64,000 nucleotides of DNA from NCBI RefSeq assembly GCF_001895025.1, contig NZ_BCXI01000032.1, positions 1 to 64,000 of the forward strand, written 5' to 3'. Below the pieces are notes generated by a model, which was given only the letters and a program-made list of their open reading frames with translations, was not told the origin of the DNA and searched no databases. This DNA is from Rhodococcus zopfii NBRC 100606 = JCM 9919 (lineage in GTDB: Bacteria; Actinomycetota; Actinomycetes; Mycobacteriales; Mycobacteriaceae). The translations under genes were made by a program, and so were the position numbers. Each line of letters begins with the position of its first letter. Position 1 is the first letter of the stretch. Shown here one piece after another: positions 45,140 to 55,551 of the stretch.

Positions 45140-46891
45140 ATGCAGGAACATCGTTATGACGTGGTCATCGTCGGAGCCGGCGGCGCCGGTATGCGCGCGG
45201 CCATCGAGGCCGGCCCCCGGGCCCGCACCGCGGTTCTGACCAAGCTCTACCCGACGCGCAGCCACACCGGTGCCGCGCAGGGCGGCATGTGCGCCGCGCT
45301 GGCCAACGTCGAAGAAGACAACTGGGAATGGCACACCTTCGACACCGTCAAGGGTGGCGACTACCTCGCCGACCAGGACGCCGTCGAGATCATGGCCAAG
45401 GAGGCCATCGACGCGGTGCTCGACCTGGAGAAGATGGGTCTTCCCTTCAACCGCACCCCCGAAGGCAAGATCGACCAGCGCCGCTTCGGTGGTCACACCC
45501 GTGACCACGGCAAGGCCCCGGTCCGTCGCGCGTGCTACGCCGCCGACCGCACCGGACACATGATCCTGCAGACGCTGTACCAGAACTGCGTCAAGCACGA
45601 CGTCGAGTTCTTCAACGAGTTCTACGCGCTGGACATCGCGCTGACCGAGACCGAGGACGGTCCCGTCGCCACCGGTGTCATCGCGTACGAGCTCGCCACC
45701 GGTGAGATCCACGTCTTCCACGCGAAGTCGATCGTGTTCGCCACCGGCGGCTCGGGCCGCATGTACAAGACGACGTCCAACGCGCACACCCTCACCGGTG
45801 ACGGCCTGGGCATCATCTTCCGCAAGGGCCTGCCGCTCGAGGACATGGAGTTCCACCAGTTCCATCCGACGGGACTCGCGGGCCTGGGCATCCTCATCTC
45901 CGAGGCCGTCCGCGGCGAGGGCGGTATCCTCCGCAACGCCGACGGCGAACGTTTCATGGAGCGCTACGCCCCCACCATCAAGGACCTCGCGCCGCGCGAC
46001 ATCGTCGCCCGCTCGATGGTGCTCGAGGTGCTCGAGGGTCGCGGTGCCGGTCCGAACAAGGACTACGTCTACATCGACGTCACGCACCTCGGTGAGGACG
46101 TCCTCGAGGAGAAGCTCCCGGACATCACCGAGTTCGCGCGCACCTACCTCGGCGTCGACCCGGTCACCGAGCTCGTCCCGGTGTACCCGACCTGCCACTA
46201 CGTGATGGGTGGTATCCCCACCAACGTCCAGGGCGAGGTCCTGCGCAACAACGACGAGATCGTCAAGGGCCTGTACGCCGCCGGCGAGTGCGCGTGCGTG
46301 TCCGTGCACGGCGCGAACCGCCTCGGCACGAACTCGCTGCTCGACATCAACGTGTTCGGCCGTCGCGCCGGCATCGCTGCCGCCGAGTACGCGAACAACA
46401 CCGAGCACGTCGAGCTGCCCGAGTCCCCCGCGACCTACGTCGAGGAGTGGCTCGACCGCATCCTGAATGCGGGCGGCAAGGAGCGCGTCGCCGACATCCG
46501 CCGCGACCTGCAGCAGTCGATGGACAACAACGCGTCGGTGTTCCGCACCGAGGAGACCCTCACGAAGGCGCTCGAGGACATCCACGAGCTGAAGAGGCGC
46601 TACAAGAACATCACGGTCCACGACAAGGGCAAGCGCTACAACAGCGACCTGCTCGAGGCCGTCGAGCTGGGCTTCCTGCTCGAGATGGCCGAGGTCACCG
46701 TCGTCGGCGCGCTCAACCGGAAGGAATCGCGCGGCGGTCACGCTCGCGAGGACTACCCGAACCGCGACGACGCCAACTACATGCAGCACACCATGGCGTA
46801 CAAGGTGGGTACGGATCTGATCTCCGACATCCGCCTGGATTACAAGCCGGTGGTCCAGACCCGGTACGAGCCGATGGAGCGGAAGTACTGA
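45140..46891 (+). CDS. sdhA: Succinate dehydrogenase flavoprotein subunit
   Basis: 583 residues. It oxidises succinate to fumarate in the TCA cycle on the cytoplasmic side of the complex. FAD-binding motif: YDVVIVGAGGAGMRAAIEAG; covalent flavin histidine in TRSHTGAAQGGM; substrate site HTRDHGKAPVRRACYAAD and HQFHPTGLAGLGIL, with the catalytic arginine region near GEGGILRNADGERFM. The C-terminal helical domain ends in DYKPVVQTRYEPMERKY. The stop shares one base with the sdhB start (TGATG). Codon use is strongly GC3-biased, as expected for a highly expressed gene. Confidence 0.97.
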   Translation: MQEHRYDVVIVGAGGAGMRAAIEAGPRARTAVLTKLYPTRSHTGAAQGGMCAALANVEEDNWEWHTFDTVKGGDYLADQDAVEIMAKEAIDAVLDLEKMGLPFNRTPEGKIDQRRFGGHTRDHGKAPVRRACYAADRTGHMILQTLYQNCVKHDVEFFNEFYALDIALTETEDGPVATGVIAYELATGEIHVFHAKSIVFATGGSGRMYKTTSNAHTLTGDGLGIIFRKGLPLEDMEFHQFHPTGLAGLGILISEAVRGEGGILRNADGERFMERYAPTIKDLAPRDIVARSMVLEVLEGRGAGPNKDYVYIDVTHLGEDVLEEKLPDITEFARTYLGVDPVTELVPVYPTCHYVMGGIPTNVQGEVLRNNDEIVKGLYAAGECACVSVHGANRLGTNSLLDINVFGRRAGIAAAEYANNTEHVELPESPATYVEEWLDRILNAGGKERVADIRRDLQQSMDNNASVFRTEETLTKALEDIHELKRRYKNITVHDKGKRYNSDLLEAVELGFLLEMAEVTVVGALNRKESRGGHAREDYPNRDDANYMQHTMAYKVGTDLISDIRLDYKPVVQTRYEPMERKY

Positions 46892-47667
46892 TGACTACTC
46901 TCGAGAAGAACGACACCGCCGCCACGGATCTGCCTCCCGTGCCCGAGGGCGCCGTCATGGTCACCCTCAAGATCGCCCGGTTCAACCCCGAGGACGGCAA
47001 GGGACAGCACTGGGATTCGTTCCAGGTGCCGGCGCTCCCCAGCGACCGCATGCTCAACCTGCTGCTGTACGTGAAGGGCTACCTCGACGGGACCCTCACC
47101 TTCCGCCGCAGCTGCGCGCACGGGGTGTGCGGCTCCGACGCGATGCGGATCAACGGCGTCAACCGCCTGGCCTGCAAGATCCTCATGAAGGACATGCTGT
47201 CCAAGGACGGCAAGCCGGTGACCATCACCGTCGAGCCGATCCGCGGCCTGCCGGTCGAGAAGGACCTGATCGTCGACATGGAGCCGTTCTTCGACGCGTT
47301 CCGTGCCGTCAAGCCGTTCCTCATCACCACGGGCAACGAGCCGACCCGCGAGCGCATCCAGTCGCAGGCCGACCGGCACCGCTTCGACGACACCACCAAG
47401 TGCATCCTGTGCGCGTGCTGCACCACGTCGTGCCCGGTGTACTGGAGCGACGGGTCGTACTTCGGCCCCGCCGCAATCGTCAACGCGCACCGGTTCATCT
47501 TCGATTCGCGTGACGAGGGTGCCGCCGAGCGTCTCGACATCCTCAACGACAAGGACGGCGTGTGGCGCTGCCGCACGACCTTCAACTGCACCGACGCGTG
47601 CCCCCGTGGCATCCAGGTGACGAAGGCGATCCAGGAGGTCAAGCGCGCGCTGCTGTTCGCCCGCTGA
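46891..47667 (+). CDS. sdhB: Succinate dehydrogenase iron-sulfur subunit
   Basis: 258 residues. The [2Fe-2S] ligands are in RRSCAHGVCGSDAM and LACK; the [4Fe-4S] and [3Fe-4S] ligands are in TKCILCACCTTSCPVYW and FNCTDACPRGI. It passes electrons from SdhA to the membrane anchor. The start ATG overlaps the last base of sdhA. It is the final gene of sdhCDAB, followed by a strong terminator hairpin. Confidence 0.97.
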   Translation: MTTLEKNDTAATDLPPVPEGAVMVTLKIARFNPEDGKGQHWDSFQVPALPSDRMLNLLLYVKGYLDGTLTFRRSCAHGVCGSDAMRINGVNRLACKILMKDMLSKDGKPVTITVEPIRGLPVEKDLIVDMEPFFDAFRAVKPFLITTGNEPTRERIQSQADRHRFDDTTKCILCACCTTSCPVYWSDGSYFGPAAIVNAHRFIFDSRDEGAAERLDILNDKDGVWRCRTTFNCTDACPRGIQVTKAIQEVKRALLFAR

Positions 47668-47699
47668 CCCCGCACCACCACGACTCCACAGTCGCGACG

Positions 47700-47739
47700 G
47701 AACGCGGGTCCGGCCCTTTCGGGGTCCGGGCCCGCGTTC
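47700..47739. terminator. Strong hairpin after sdhB
   Basis: 14-base arms at 47700-47713 (GAACGCGGGTCCGG) and 47726-47739 (CCGGGCCCGCGTTC) pair with one G-T position around a 12-base loop, then TGCGTTTCC. It ends the sdhCDAB transcript and the convergent alcohol dehydrogenase. Confidence 0.85.
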
Positions 47740-47783
47740 TGCGTTTCCCGGTCGGCGCTTCTGCCCGCGGCAGACGCCGGGGG

Positions 47784-48824
47784 TCAGCCCGGCACGACCA
47801 CGCCGCGTCCGAGAATGCTGCCCTCCCGCAGCCGCCGATACGCCTCGGGACCCTGGTCGAGGGTGAACGTCTCGGTGTGGATGTCGAGCTTGCCGGCACG
47901 GGCCAGGGCGATGACCTCCATCAGCTCGGTGCGGGACCCCCAGTACGGGGTCACGACGGAGGCCCCGAACGGAACCAGGAAGAAGCCGACCTTCGCATGG
48001 GCACCGGCATGGATCCCGACGATCGAGATGTGCCCGTCGATCGCGACGGCCTCCTGGGCCATGTCGATCGTCGACTGGGCACCGACGAAGTCGAACACCA
48101 CGGTGGCGCCCTCGCCGCCGGTCAGTTCGCGGATCGCGGCGGCCGCGCTCGCGTCGGACCGGATCGCCACGTCGGCGCCGACCGTGCGGGCCAGCTCCAG
48201 CCGGTCCTCGTCGAGGTCCACCGCGACGATCCGGGCCGCGGTGATCGCCCGCAGGATCTGGATGCCCACGTGACCGAGTCCGCCGACACCCACGACCACC
48301 GCGGTGGATCCGGGGCCGAGCAGCGGCAGAACCCGGTTGATCGCGTGGTACGGGGTCAGACCGGCGTCGGTCAGCGGGGCCGCGGCGACCGGGTCGAGGT
48401 CACCGATGGGCACGAGATGCCGGGCGGAGTCGACGATCATGTATTCGGCCATGGAACCGGGGGAACCGAGCCCGGGCGGGGTGATCCCGAGGCCGGTGGC
48501 GCGGGTGCAGTAGTTCTCGCGGCCACGGGAGCACTGGTGGCAGCTGCCGCAGCCCCACGGCCCGTACACGGCGACCGCGTCCCCCACAGCGAGGTCGGCG
48601 ACGCCCGCGCCGAGTTCGGCGACGGTACCGACCCCCTCGTGGCCGAGCGTCAGCGGCAGCCCGTACACGTATCCGTCCGCGGGCAGGTCCATCACGAAGA
48701 TGTCGGAGTGGCACAGTCCGGCCGCGGTGACCTTCAGCAGCACCTCCCCCGGGCCCGGAGACGGTGTGGGAATCTCGACGACGACCGGCTCCGCACCGAT
48801 CTCGGTGTACTGGACGGCTTTCAT
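47784..48824 (-). CDS. Zinc-dependent alcohol dehydrogenase (MDR family)
   Basis: 346 residues. The catalytic zinc ligands are in AAGLCHSD and GHEGVGTV; the structural-zinc cysteines are in WGCGSCHQCSRGRENYC. The NAD-binding motif is VVGVGGLGHVGIQIL, and the Asp-rich end of strand 2 (AVDLDEDR) favours NAD over NADP. The likely reaction is reversible oxidation of a primary alcohol; chain length is unknown. ATG 48824 is used. It converges on the sdh operon and is divergent from the secreted-protein gene. Confidence 0.9.
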   Translation of the reverse strand: MKAVQYTEIGAEPVVVEIPTPSPGPGEVLLKVTAAGLCHSDIFVMDLPADGYVYGLPLTLGHEGVGTVAELGAGVADLAVGDAVAVYGPWGCGSCHQCSRGRENYCTRATGLGITPPGLGSPGSMAEYMIVDSARHLVPIGDLDPVAAAPLTDAGLTPYHAINRVLPLLGPGSTAVVVGVGGLGHVGIQILRAITAARIVAVDLDEDRLELARTVGADVAIRSDASAAAAIRELTGGEGATVVFDFVGAQSTIDMAQEAVAIDGHISIVGIHAGAHAKVGFFLVPFGASVVTPYWGSRTELMEVIALARAGKLDIHTETFTLDQGPEAYRRLREGSILGRGVVVPG

Positions 48825-48926
48825 GAACCGAACAGTACGGCCGTTCCGTCCTCGCGTCAGCCGATGTCGCCGAATCGACCGCTCCTGTTCACCGAACCGG
48901 CCCGTAGGTGGTGAACTGCGGCTATC

Positions 48927-50228
48927 GTGGACGCGACGAACGGAGTCCCCGTGTCCGGCAATCCCTCTCGATCGGCCCGCGCTCGCATCGTCGCCGCCGT
49001 CGCGTTCCTGCTCGCTTCCGTGACGAGCACCGTGCTCCCTCCGGCGGCGTCAGCCGACACGCCCCTGTGCGCGTGGCGGTTCATGTCCGACGAGACGGTA
49101 CTCAACGTCGCGTTCCCGGACGTGAACGCCACCTACTGGGTGCTGCCGTACGCATTGGGTCCCGGCGACTCGATCGAGTTGTCCGGCAACTACACCGCCG
49201 CCCGGTACTTCTCGCTCAACACCTACGACACCAACTTCGACACGATCGACACGTTGCGGGACAACATGATCGTCCCGGATTCCGGCAGCGGCAACCCGTT
49301 CCGGGATGCGTCGGCCCGGAGCCTTCCTCCGTCGCAGCGGAAGTGGCACGCCACCCTCGTCACGGGTCCGGCGGACCACGCGCGCAACGAGATTCAGGCT
49401 CTGCCTGCCGGCCAGGGCACGCCGGCGGGTTTCCTGATCATCCGCGTGTACGTGCCCGACGACGCCGCGTCCCCCAGCGGCGGCGTGCCGTTGCCGGATG
49501 CGACGATGCGGCTCGGCGGGGTCACCGTGCCGCGGCAGCCGTGCGAGCAGCCGTTCGATCCGAACGGCTACACCGGACCCCTCGCAGATCTCGCGGAGGC
49601 CGGCTTCGATCAGGTCATCGCCGGTGCCGCGAGCGGCGCGTTCCCCGGCGACACCCCCGAGACGGTGTTCGTGAACCCGGCGAGCTCGTCCGGCCTGTTT
49701 CCCAACGGGGACAACAAGTATCTCGGGACCGCCCTGACCTATCAGCCGGGGCGGATCGCCGTCGTGCGGGGGAAGGCGCCACTGTTCCCGGACACCCGCG
49801 CGGGTGTGCCGGCCACCGATCCGGATCAGCAGGTGCGGTATTGGTCGGTGTGCCAGAACGATCGGGTCTCGCCCTATCCGGTGGTGGCGTGCGCGGCGGA
49901 TTTCGAGACCGCACTCGATGCGTCGGGCCACTACACCTATGCGGTCGCCGCGCCCGCCGATCTCACCTCCGTCGCCGATCCGACCGTGACGGTGCTGCCG
50001 TGGGGCGACACCGCGGTCCCGAGAAAGGTGCTGTTCCTGCGCTACATGCTGCCGTCGCCGGCGTTCTATCCGCAGTCCATCCAGGCGTCGCAGGACAGCG
50101 GGACGGACCCGGCAACGGTGATGGGACCGTACTATCCGACGGCCGTGTACTGCGCGGCGTCGACCTTCGTCGCGGGCGGCTACGAGGCGTGCGTGGACGA
50201 GGCGGCCGTGACCGCCCCTGCGGGCTGA
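48927..50228 (+). CDS. Secreted protein of unknown function
   Basis: 433 residues with a Sec signal peptide (basic start, then IVAAVAFLLASVTSTVLP, cleavage near ASA-DTPLC). The mature part is about 390 residues of mixed beta structure: VLNVAFPDVNATYWVLPYAL, YFSLNTYDTNFDTIDTLRDN, RVYVPDD, TLPWGDTAVPRKVLFLRYML-like segments and six or so cysteines that could form disulfides. It loosely recalls DUF1254/DUF1214-type envelope proteins, but I cannot assign a family with confidence. The start is GTG 48927, with TATCGT close upstream. It converges on yihY. Confidence 0.72.
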   Translation: MDATNGVPVSGNPSRSARARIVAAVAFLLASVTSTVLPPAASADTPLCAWRFMSDETVLNVAFPDVNATYWVLPYALGPGDSIELSGNYTAARYFSLNTYDTNFDTIDTLRDNMIVPDSGSGNPFRDASARSLPPSQRKWHATLVTGPADHARNEIQALPAGQGTPAGFLIIRVYVPDDAASPSGGVPLPDATMRLGGVTVPRQPCEQPFDPNGYTGPLADLAEAGFDQVIAGAASGAFPGDTPETVFVNPASSSGLFPNGDNKYLGTALTYQPGRIAVVRGKAPLFPDTRAGVPATDPDQQVRYWSVCQNDRVSPYPVVACAADFETALDASGHYTYAVAAPADLTSVADPTVTVLPWGDTAVPRKVLFLRYMLPSPAFYPQSIQASQDSGTDPATVMGPYYPTAVYCAASTFVAGGYEACVDEAAVTAPAG

Positions 50229-50241
50229 CCCCGCCACCCGC

Positions 50242-51276
50242 TCATTTCCGGGTGCGGCGGCGCGACCCGAGCAGCGCGCCACCCAGAAGGCCCGCACCGA
50301 TGAGGGCAAGGCCGCCGCGAACGCCGGGTCCCTGGTGCACCTCGAGCCGCGGAGTGATCGTCGCCGGTTCCGGCGCGGGCACGTGCGCCAGGGCCAGGTT
50401 CTCCTTTTTCGACGCCGCCCACGCCGTGCACAGCAACAGCAGTTTCGCGGTCAGGTTGGCGAAGACCAGCACGCCGAGGATCGGGCCGAACGCGACACCG
50501 GCCGGCCCGCCCAGCACGGCCTCGAGGTAGATCGAGCCGACCTGTTTGAACACCTCGAATCCGATGGCGCCGATCAGCCCGGCCTGCGCGGCGCTGCGCA
50601 GGGTGACCGGTTCGCGCGGCAGCCGCGCGATCACCCACGTGAACACCGCCCAGGTCGCGCAGAGGGCGATGAGAAGCGCGGCGATCCGCAGCCCGACACC
50701 GACCCCGACGACGTTCTCCAGGTTCAGCAACTCCACGAGTTTCGCCATGATCGATCCCCGGCTCACCGCCGACAACCCGAGCGAGACGATCATCGCGAGC
50801 CCGAGGCCGAGCAGGGCCACGGCGTCGTGCAACTTGGAGACGAGGAAGTTCCCCTTGTCCCGCGGGTGGTCCCACATCGCGGTGAGACCGTCCCGCAGGT
50901 TGGCCATCCACCCGAGTCCGGCGTACGAGGCGGCGAGCAGACCGATGAGGCCGACGGCGCCGCGGGAATCGATCGCCGAGTCGATCAGGCTCTGCACGGT
51001 GTCGCCGAGCTGGCCGGGAATGTTCTCGGCGATGACGTCCTGTATCTGCTCGAGGGTGCCGGGCCGGCCGGCGAGCACGAAACCGGCGATGGAGAACGCC
51101 ACCATGACGATCGGCACCAGCGCCAGCACCGTGAAATACGTGATGCCGGCGGCGTAGTAGTCGCCCTTGTTGTCCTGGTAGCGCAGTCCTGTCCGCACCG
51201 TGTGGTCGAGCCAGGGGTGGGCCGCCCGCTGTCGGTCGAGGAAGCCGGGTTTCTTCTCGGCGCTCGCGTCGGCCAT
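50242..51276 (-). CDS. yihY: YihY/BrkB-family membrane protein
   Basis: 344 residues with six membrane helices (GITYFTVLALVPIVMVAFSIAG, ALLGLGLAMIVSLGLSAVS and others). The conserved YihY features are the YAAGITYFTVLALVP first helix, the ASYAGLGWMANLRDG loop and VAFGPILGVLVFANLTAKLLLL. Once annotated as RNase BN by mistake, the family is now thought to be a transporter or envelope factor. The ATG at 51276 follows AAGGAG. It lies directly downstream of trpS, matching Rv3335c-Rv3336c. Confidence 0.92.
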   Translation of the reverse strand: MADASAEKKPGFLDRQRAAHPWLDHTVRTGLRYQDNKGDYYAAGITYFTVLALVPIVMVAFSIAGFVLAGRPGTLEQIQDVIAENIPGQLGDTVQSLIDSAIDSRGAVGLIGLLAASYAGLGWMANLRDGLTAMWDHPRDKGNFLVSKLHDAVALLGLGLAMIVSLGLSAVSRGSIMAKLVELLNLENVVGVGVGLRIAALLIALCATWAVFTWVIARLPREPVTLRSAAQAGLIGAIGFEVFKQVGSIYLEAVLGGPAGVAFGPILGVLVFANLTAKLLLLCTAWAASKKENLALAHVPAPEPATITPRLEVHQGPGVRGGLALIGAGLLGGALLGSRRRTRK

Positions 51277-51297
51277 CCGTGACGCTCCTTCGGCGGT

Positions 51298-52776
<1,479 letters not shown>

Positions 52777-52777
<1 letters not shown>

Positions 52778-53232
52778 CAGCACATCCTCGTGAACGACTC
52801 GTAGTGATCGGCGGTGTACCACACCGATCCGTCCGCACCGGTGACGATGCGTTCGGCGTCGCGGCTGCGTCCCGGCTTCTTCGGATTGACGTCCCACTCC
52901 CGGTAGGCCGCCGGTTGCCCGTCGTCGCCGACGGCAGGCAGCTCGCCCTCGTAGTTGCCGAATCGGCGGCCGCCCTCGGTTCCCGGGGCGTCGTCCGGGG
53001 GCCAGTCGCCCGCGTCGATGAGCTCGAGGGTGTCCCACACGTGGTCCGGAATCGGTCCGGCCGGGTCGCAGGTGACGGTGTCGCCCCCGGGCGGAACCGC
53101 GGGGGACGCGGGCGGGGCCGACAGCAGCGGTGCCACGGACGATCCCGTCTCCGAGCCCCCGCAGGCCGCCACGAACAGCGCAACGAGCGCGGCCAGCAGC
53201 GCGAACAGGGCCGTCCGGGTGTGCCGGCTCAC
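52777..53232 (-). CDS. Secreted RNase Sa/barnase-type ribonuclease (lipoprotein)
   Basis: 151 residues. The N-terminal hydrophobic stretch ends in lipobox FVAAC with Cys24, so it is exported and lipid-anchored. The C-terminal half matches microbial guanyl-specific RNases (Sa/N1/T1, barnase clan): REWDV with catalytic Glu112, ERIVTGADGS with Arg128 and YTADHYESF with His143. The REGG-type Gly/Pro loop precedes it. It would cut RNA at guanosine outside the cell or after release. The start is GTG 53232, overlapping the xth stop; the stop overlaps the inhibitor start. Both the catalytic triad and the adjacent inhibitor support an active enzyme. Confidence 0.88.
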
Positions 53233-54032
53233 CGGAATTCGACCGTCACCGGCGCGTGGTCCGACCAGCGTTCGGCGTAGGTGGCGGCCCGTTCGACGCG
53301 GGCGGTGGTCACCAGGTCGGCGAGCGTCGGCGTCACCAGGTGGTAGTCGATGCGCCAGCCCGCGTCGGTGTCGAAGGCCTTGCCGCGGTACGACCACCAC
53401 GAGTAGGGGCCGGCGACGTCGCCGTGGTGCTCGCGCACGACATCGCGCCACTGACCGGTCGCGAGGAGATCGCCTACCCATTCGCGTTCATGGGGCAGGA
53501 ACCCGGACTTGCGGATATTGCCCTTCCAGTTCTTGATGTCCCGTTCGGTGTGCGCGATGTTCCAGTCGCCGCACACGAGCATGTGCCGGTCCGCCCCGAC
53601 GACCTCGGCGGCGCGCTCCCCCAGGTACGCCGCAAGCGATTTCATGAATCGCTCCTTCTCGTCCTGCTTGGGGGTTTCCGCCTCGCCGGTCGGCAGGTAG
53701 AGACTTCCGACCGTCAGGTCGCCGAAGTCGGCCTCGAGGTAGCGGCCGGTGTCGGCGAAACTCTCGTCCCCGAACCCGACGCGGACCGCGTCCGCCGGAA
53801 CGCGGGACAGGATCGCGACACCGGCCCGGCCCTTGGCGGAGGATTCGGCGCCGACGACCTGCCAGCCCGCGGCGAGGGCGGGAGCGATCGCCGTGTGGAA
53901 CTGCTTCTCGGTCGCACGGACTTCCTGCAGGCACACGATGTCGGCGGCCGACGCCGCGAGCCATTCGAGCAGGCCCTTGGTGGCCGCGGCGCGCACGCCG
54001 TTGACGTTGACGGTGGTGATGATGCGAGGCAC
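53229..54032 (-). CDS. xth: Exodeoxyribonuclease III
   Basis: 267 residues of the exonuclease III/AP-endonuclease family. It nicks DNA 5' of abasic sites and removes 3' blocks in base-excision repair. Motifs: NVNGVRAA (Asn), IVCLQEVRATE (metal-binding Glu), SLYLPTGEAE, CGDWNIAHTERDIKN (catalytic Asp/Asn), and the C-terminal SDHAPVTVEF with the catalytic His. The start is GTG 54032, 5 bases after the MFS stop; the long frame upstream to 54614 is a shadow of the MFS gene. The stop overlaps the RNase start (GTGA). Confidence 0.95.
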   Translation of the reverse strand: MPRIITTVNVNGVRAAATKGLLEWLAASAADIVCLQEVRATEKQFHTAIAPALAAGWQVVGAESSAKGRAGVAILSRVPADAVRVGFGDESFADTGRYLEADFGDLTVGSLYLPTGEAETPKQDEKERFMKSLAAYLGERAAEVVGADRHMLVCGDWNIAHTERDIKNWKGNIRKSGFLPHEREWVGDLLATGQWRDVVREHHGDVAGPYSWWSYRGKAFDTDAGWRIDYHLVTPTLADLVTTARVERAATYAERWSDHAPVTVEFR

Positions 54033-54037
54033 GCCGG

Positions 54038-54574
54038 TCACCGTATCCGACGCAGACGACGGATCCGGACCGGCGGGACGGTGTCGAGTCGGACGGACAC
54101 GGCGAGGACAGCGACCCCCGCGAGCGCGAGCACGGACCCGACCGCGGCGGGGGCCGTGTAGCCGAGCCCGGCGGCGATGACGAGGCCACCGAGCCACGCG
54201 CCGAGCGCGTTCGCGGCATTGAGCGTGGCGTGATTCAGGGATGCGGCAAGGGACTGGGCCTCGGCGGCGACGTCCATGAGCCGGGTCTGCAGCCCCGGGA
54301 TCAGTGCGGCGTTGGTTGCGCCGATCAGGAACAGCAGAACGAACGCGGTGACCGGGTGACGGGCACCGGCGACGAACAGGCCCAGCAACGTGGCGTAGAC
54401 GATCATGCCGCCGATCAGGCCGGGGATCAGCGCGCGGTCGGCGATGCGGCCGCCGGCCAGACTGCCCACGACCATGCCCGCGCCGTACACGGCCAGCCCG
54501 ATCGGGACCGTCGAGCGGGCGACGCCGGTGACGTCGGTGAGGGTCGTCGCCAGGTAGGTGTACAAGCTCGACAA
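54038..54574 (-). pseudogene. MFS transporter C-terminal half, cut by the prophage
   Basis: The intact-looking frame encodes about 178 residues: six membrane helices, beginning TYLATTLTDVTGV and including YGAGMVVGSLAGGRIADR (the MFS loop motif A of the second half) and ATLNAANALGAWLGG. Typical members have about 400 residues and twelve helices (AraJ/Bcr-type), so the N-terminal six are missing. The frame stays open for eleven more codons upstream (to about 54610) but that sequence (FQWCSL) no longer looks like an MFS helix. The TTG at 54574 is not a plausible native start. The break coincides with the start of phage genes, so the gene is inactivated unless the element excises. The stop is 5 bases before xth. 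Confidence 0.8.
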
Positions 54575-54600
54575 AGAGCACCACTGAAAGAGAAGGCCCG
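54560..54600. other. Probable left attachment-site region (attL)
   Basis: Transporter similarity stops within about 54560-54575, while a phage-type gene starts at 54655. The crossover core should lie in or near GTACACCTACCTGGCGACG on the minus strand. The exact core cannot be fixed without the other end. Insertion in a protein gene rather than a tRNA suggests, but does not prove, a serine integrase. Confidence 0.5.
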
Positions 54601-54625
54601 ACGTGAGCGGTCACTCACGACGGGC
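54596..54625. terminator. Hairpin at the prophage left edge
   Basis: Arms GCCCGACGTGAG (54596-54607) and CTCACGACGGGC (54614-54625) form a 12-bp stem with one mismatch and a 6-base loop. On the minus strand it is followed by CTTCTCTTTC, a terminator-like tail. It would stop transcription leaving the element toward xth and insulate the early operon. Confidence 0.65.
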
Positions 54626-54654
54626 CGGTTGTCCGACTAGTCAGGAGTCGAACA

Positions 54655-55551
54655 GTGCCCCAGCATACCCATGCCCACCCGCAGGGTGGTATCCGTCGCG
54701 GCCCACGTCTGGCCGACAACTTCAGCGTCCTCTCGAACGCTCTCCTCAACGACGAACGTCTCAGCTTCCGCGCCCGTGGTCTCCTCGCCTGGTTGCTGTC
54801 CAAGCCCGCCGACTGGCACATCCGCTCCGAAGCGATCGCCGCCGCCTCCCCCCTTGAGGGCCGCGAAGCGATCCGCACCGTCATGCGCGAACTCATCGCC
54901 GCCGGCTACCTCGTCCGCGAGAAGCACCGCGACGCGGACGGCCGCTTCTCCACCATCCAAACCATCTACGAAGTGCCTGGCACCCCCGGCGAAACCCCTG
55001 AACCGCCGACGCCCAGAAAAGCGAAAGTCGGTCGGGCGCGCGACGGGAAAACGGGCGCCTTTACAAAGAACCCATCACCAAGAACTGAAACAAACAACAA
55101 CCCCGCACCTCAGGCACCCACCTCACTTGGTGACGCCCTCGCCACGGTGTCGTCGTCGGAGATCACCCGAGAAGAACTCAAACGCAACCGCCAGAAGATC
55201 GCCGACCTCGAGGCCGCCACACTCGCCGTGGGCCTGCCCGCCAGCTACTCACGCATCAAACCCGACCAGAAAAGGATCCTGCTCGAGCTGATCGACCGGC
55301 ACGGCATCGACGCGCTCGCCCAGGCGGCCGTGCGTGCTCACCGGCCCGAGAACCCGACCATGCACGTCCACGGCTGGATCCGCCTGTGGCAAGCGATGTC
55401 GGCATCCGGCGCCACCCGCAAGGACGAGACACCTTCGCCCGCCCAGTACAACTCCGCAAAGTGCCCCGATTGCGACGACATCGGCATGGTCATGAACGAG
55501 AACGACCTCGGCGTGCGCTGCCACTGCCGCACCACCAGGGCCGCCGCATGA
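54655..55551 (+). CDS. HTH replication-initiator/helicase-loader-like phage protein
   Basis: 298 residues. The N-terminal winged helix-turn-helix (LSFRARGLLAWLLSKPADWH, then EAIAAASPLEGREAIRTVMREL) is the HTH_36/replication-protein type typical of phage and plasmid replisome organisers. After a polar linker the C-terminal part carries NPTMHVHGWIRLWQAM and a zinc-ribbon-like pair CPDCDD and RCHC, as in DnaC/DnaD-like loaders. It should bind the phage origin and recruit host helicase. The start is GTG 54655 with TCAGGAG 7 bases before. It is the first gene of a coupled operon; the next starts in an ATGA overlap. Confidence 0.75.
   Translation: MPQHTHAHPQGGIRRGPRLADNFSVLSNALLNDERLSFRARGLLAWLLSKPADWHIRSEAIAAASPLEGREAIRTVMRELIAAGYLVREKHRDADGRFSTIQTIYEVPGTPGETPEPPTPRKAKVGRARDGKTGAFTKNPSPRTETNNNPAPQAPTSLGDALATVSSSEITREELKRNRQKIADLEAATLAVGLPASYSRIKPDQKRILLELIDRHGIDALAQAAVRAHRPENPTMHVHGWIRLWQAMSASGATRKDETPSPAQYNSAKCPDCDDIGMVMNENDLGVRCHCRTTRAAA

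Noticed and set aside
53229-54614. Longer xth start near 54614
   Set aside because: The extension is a shadow of the MFS fragment; exonuclease III homology begins at GTG 54032.
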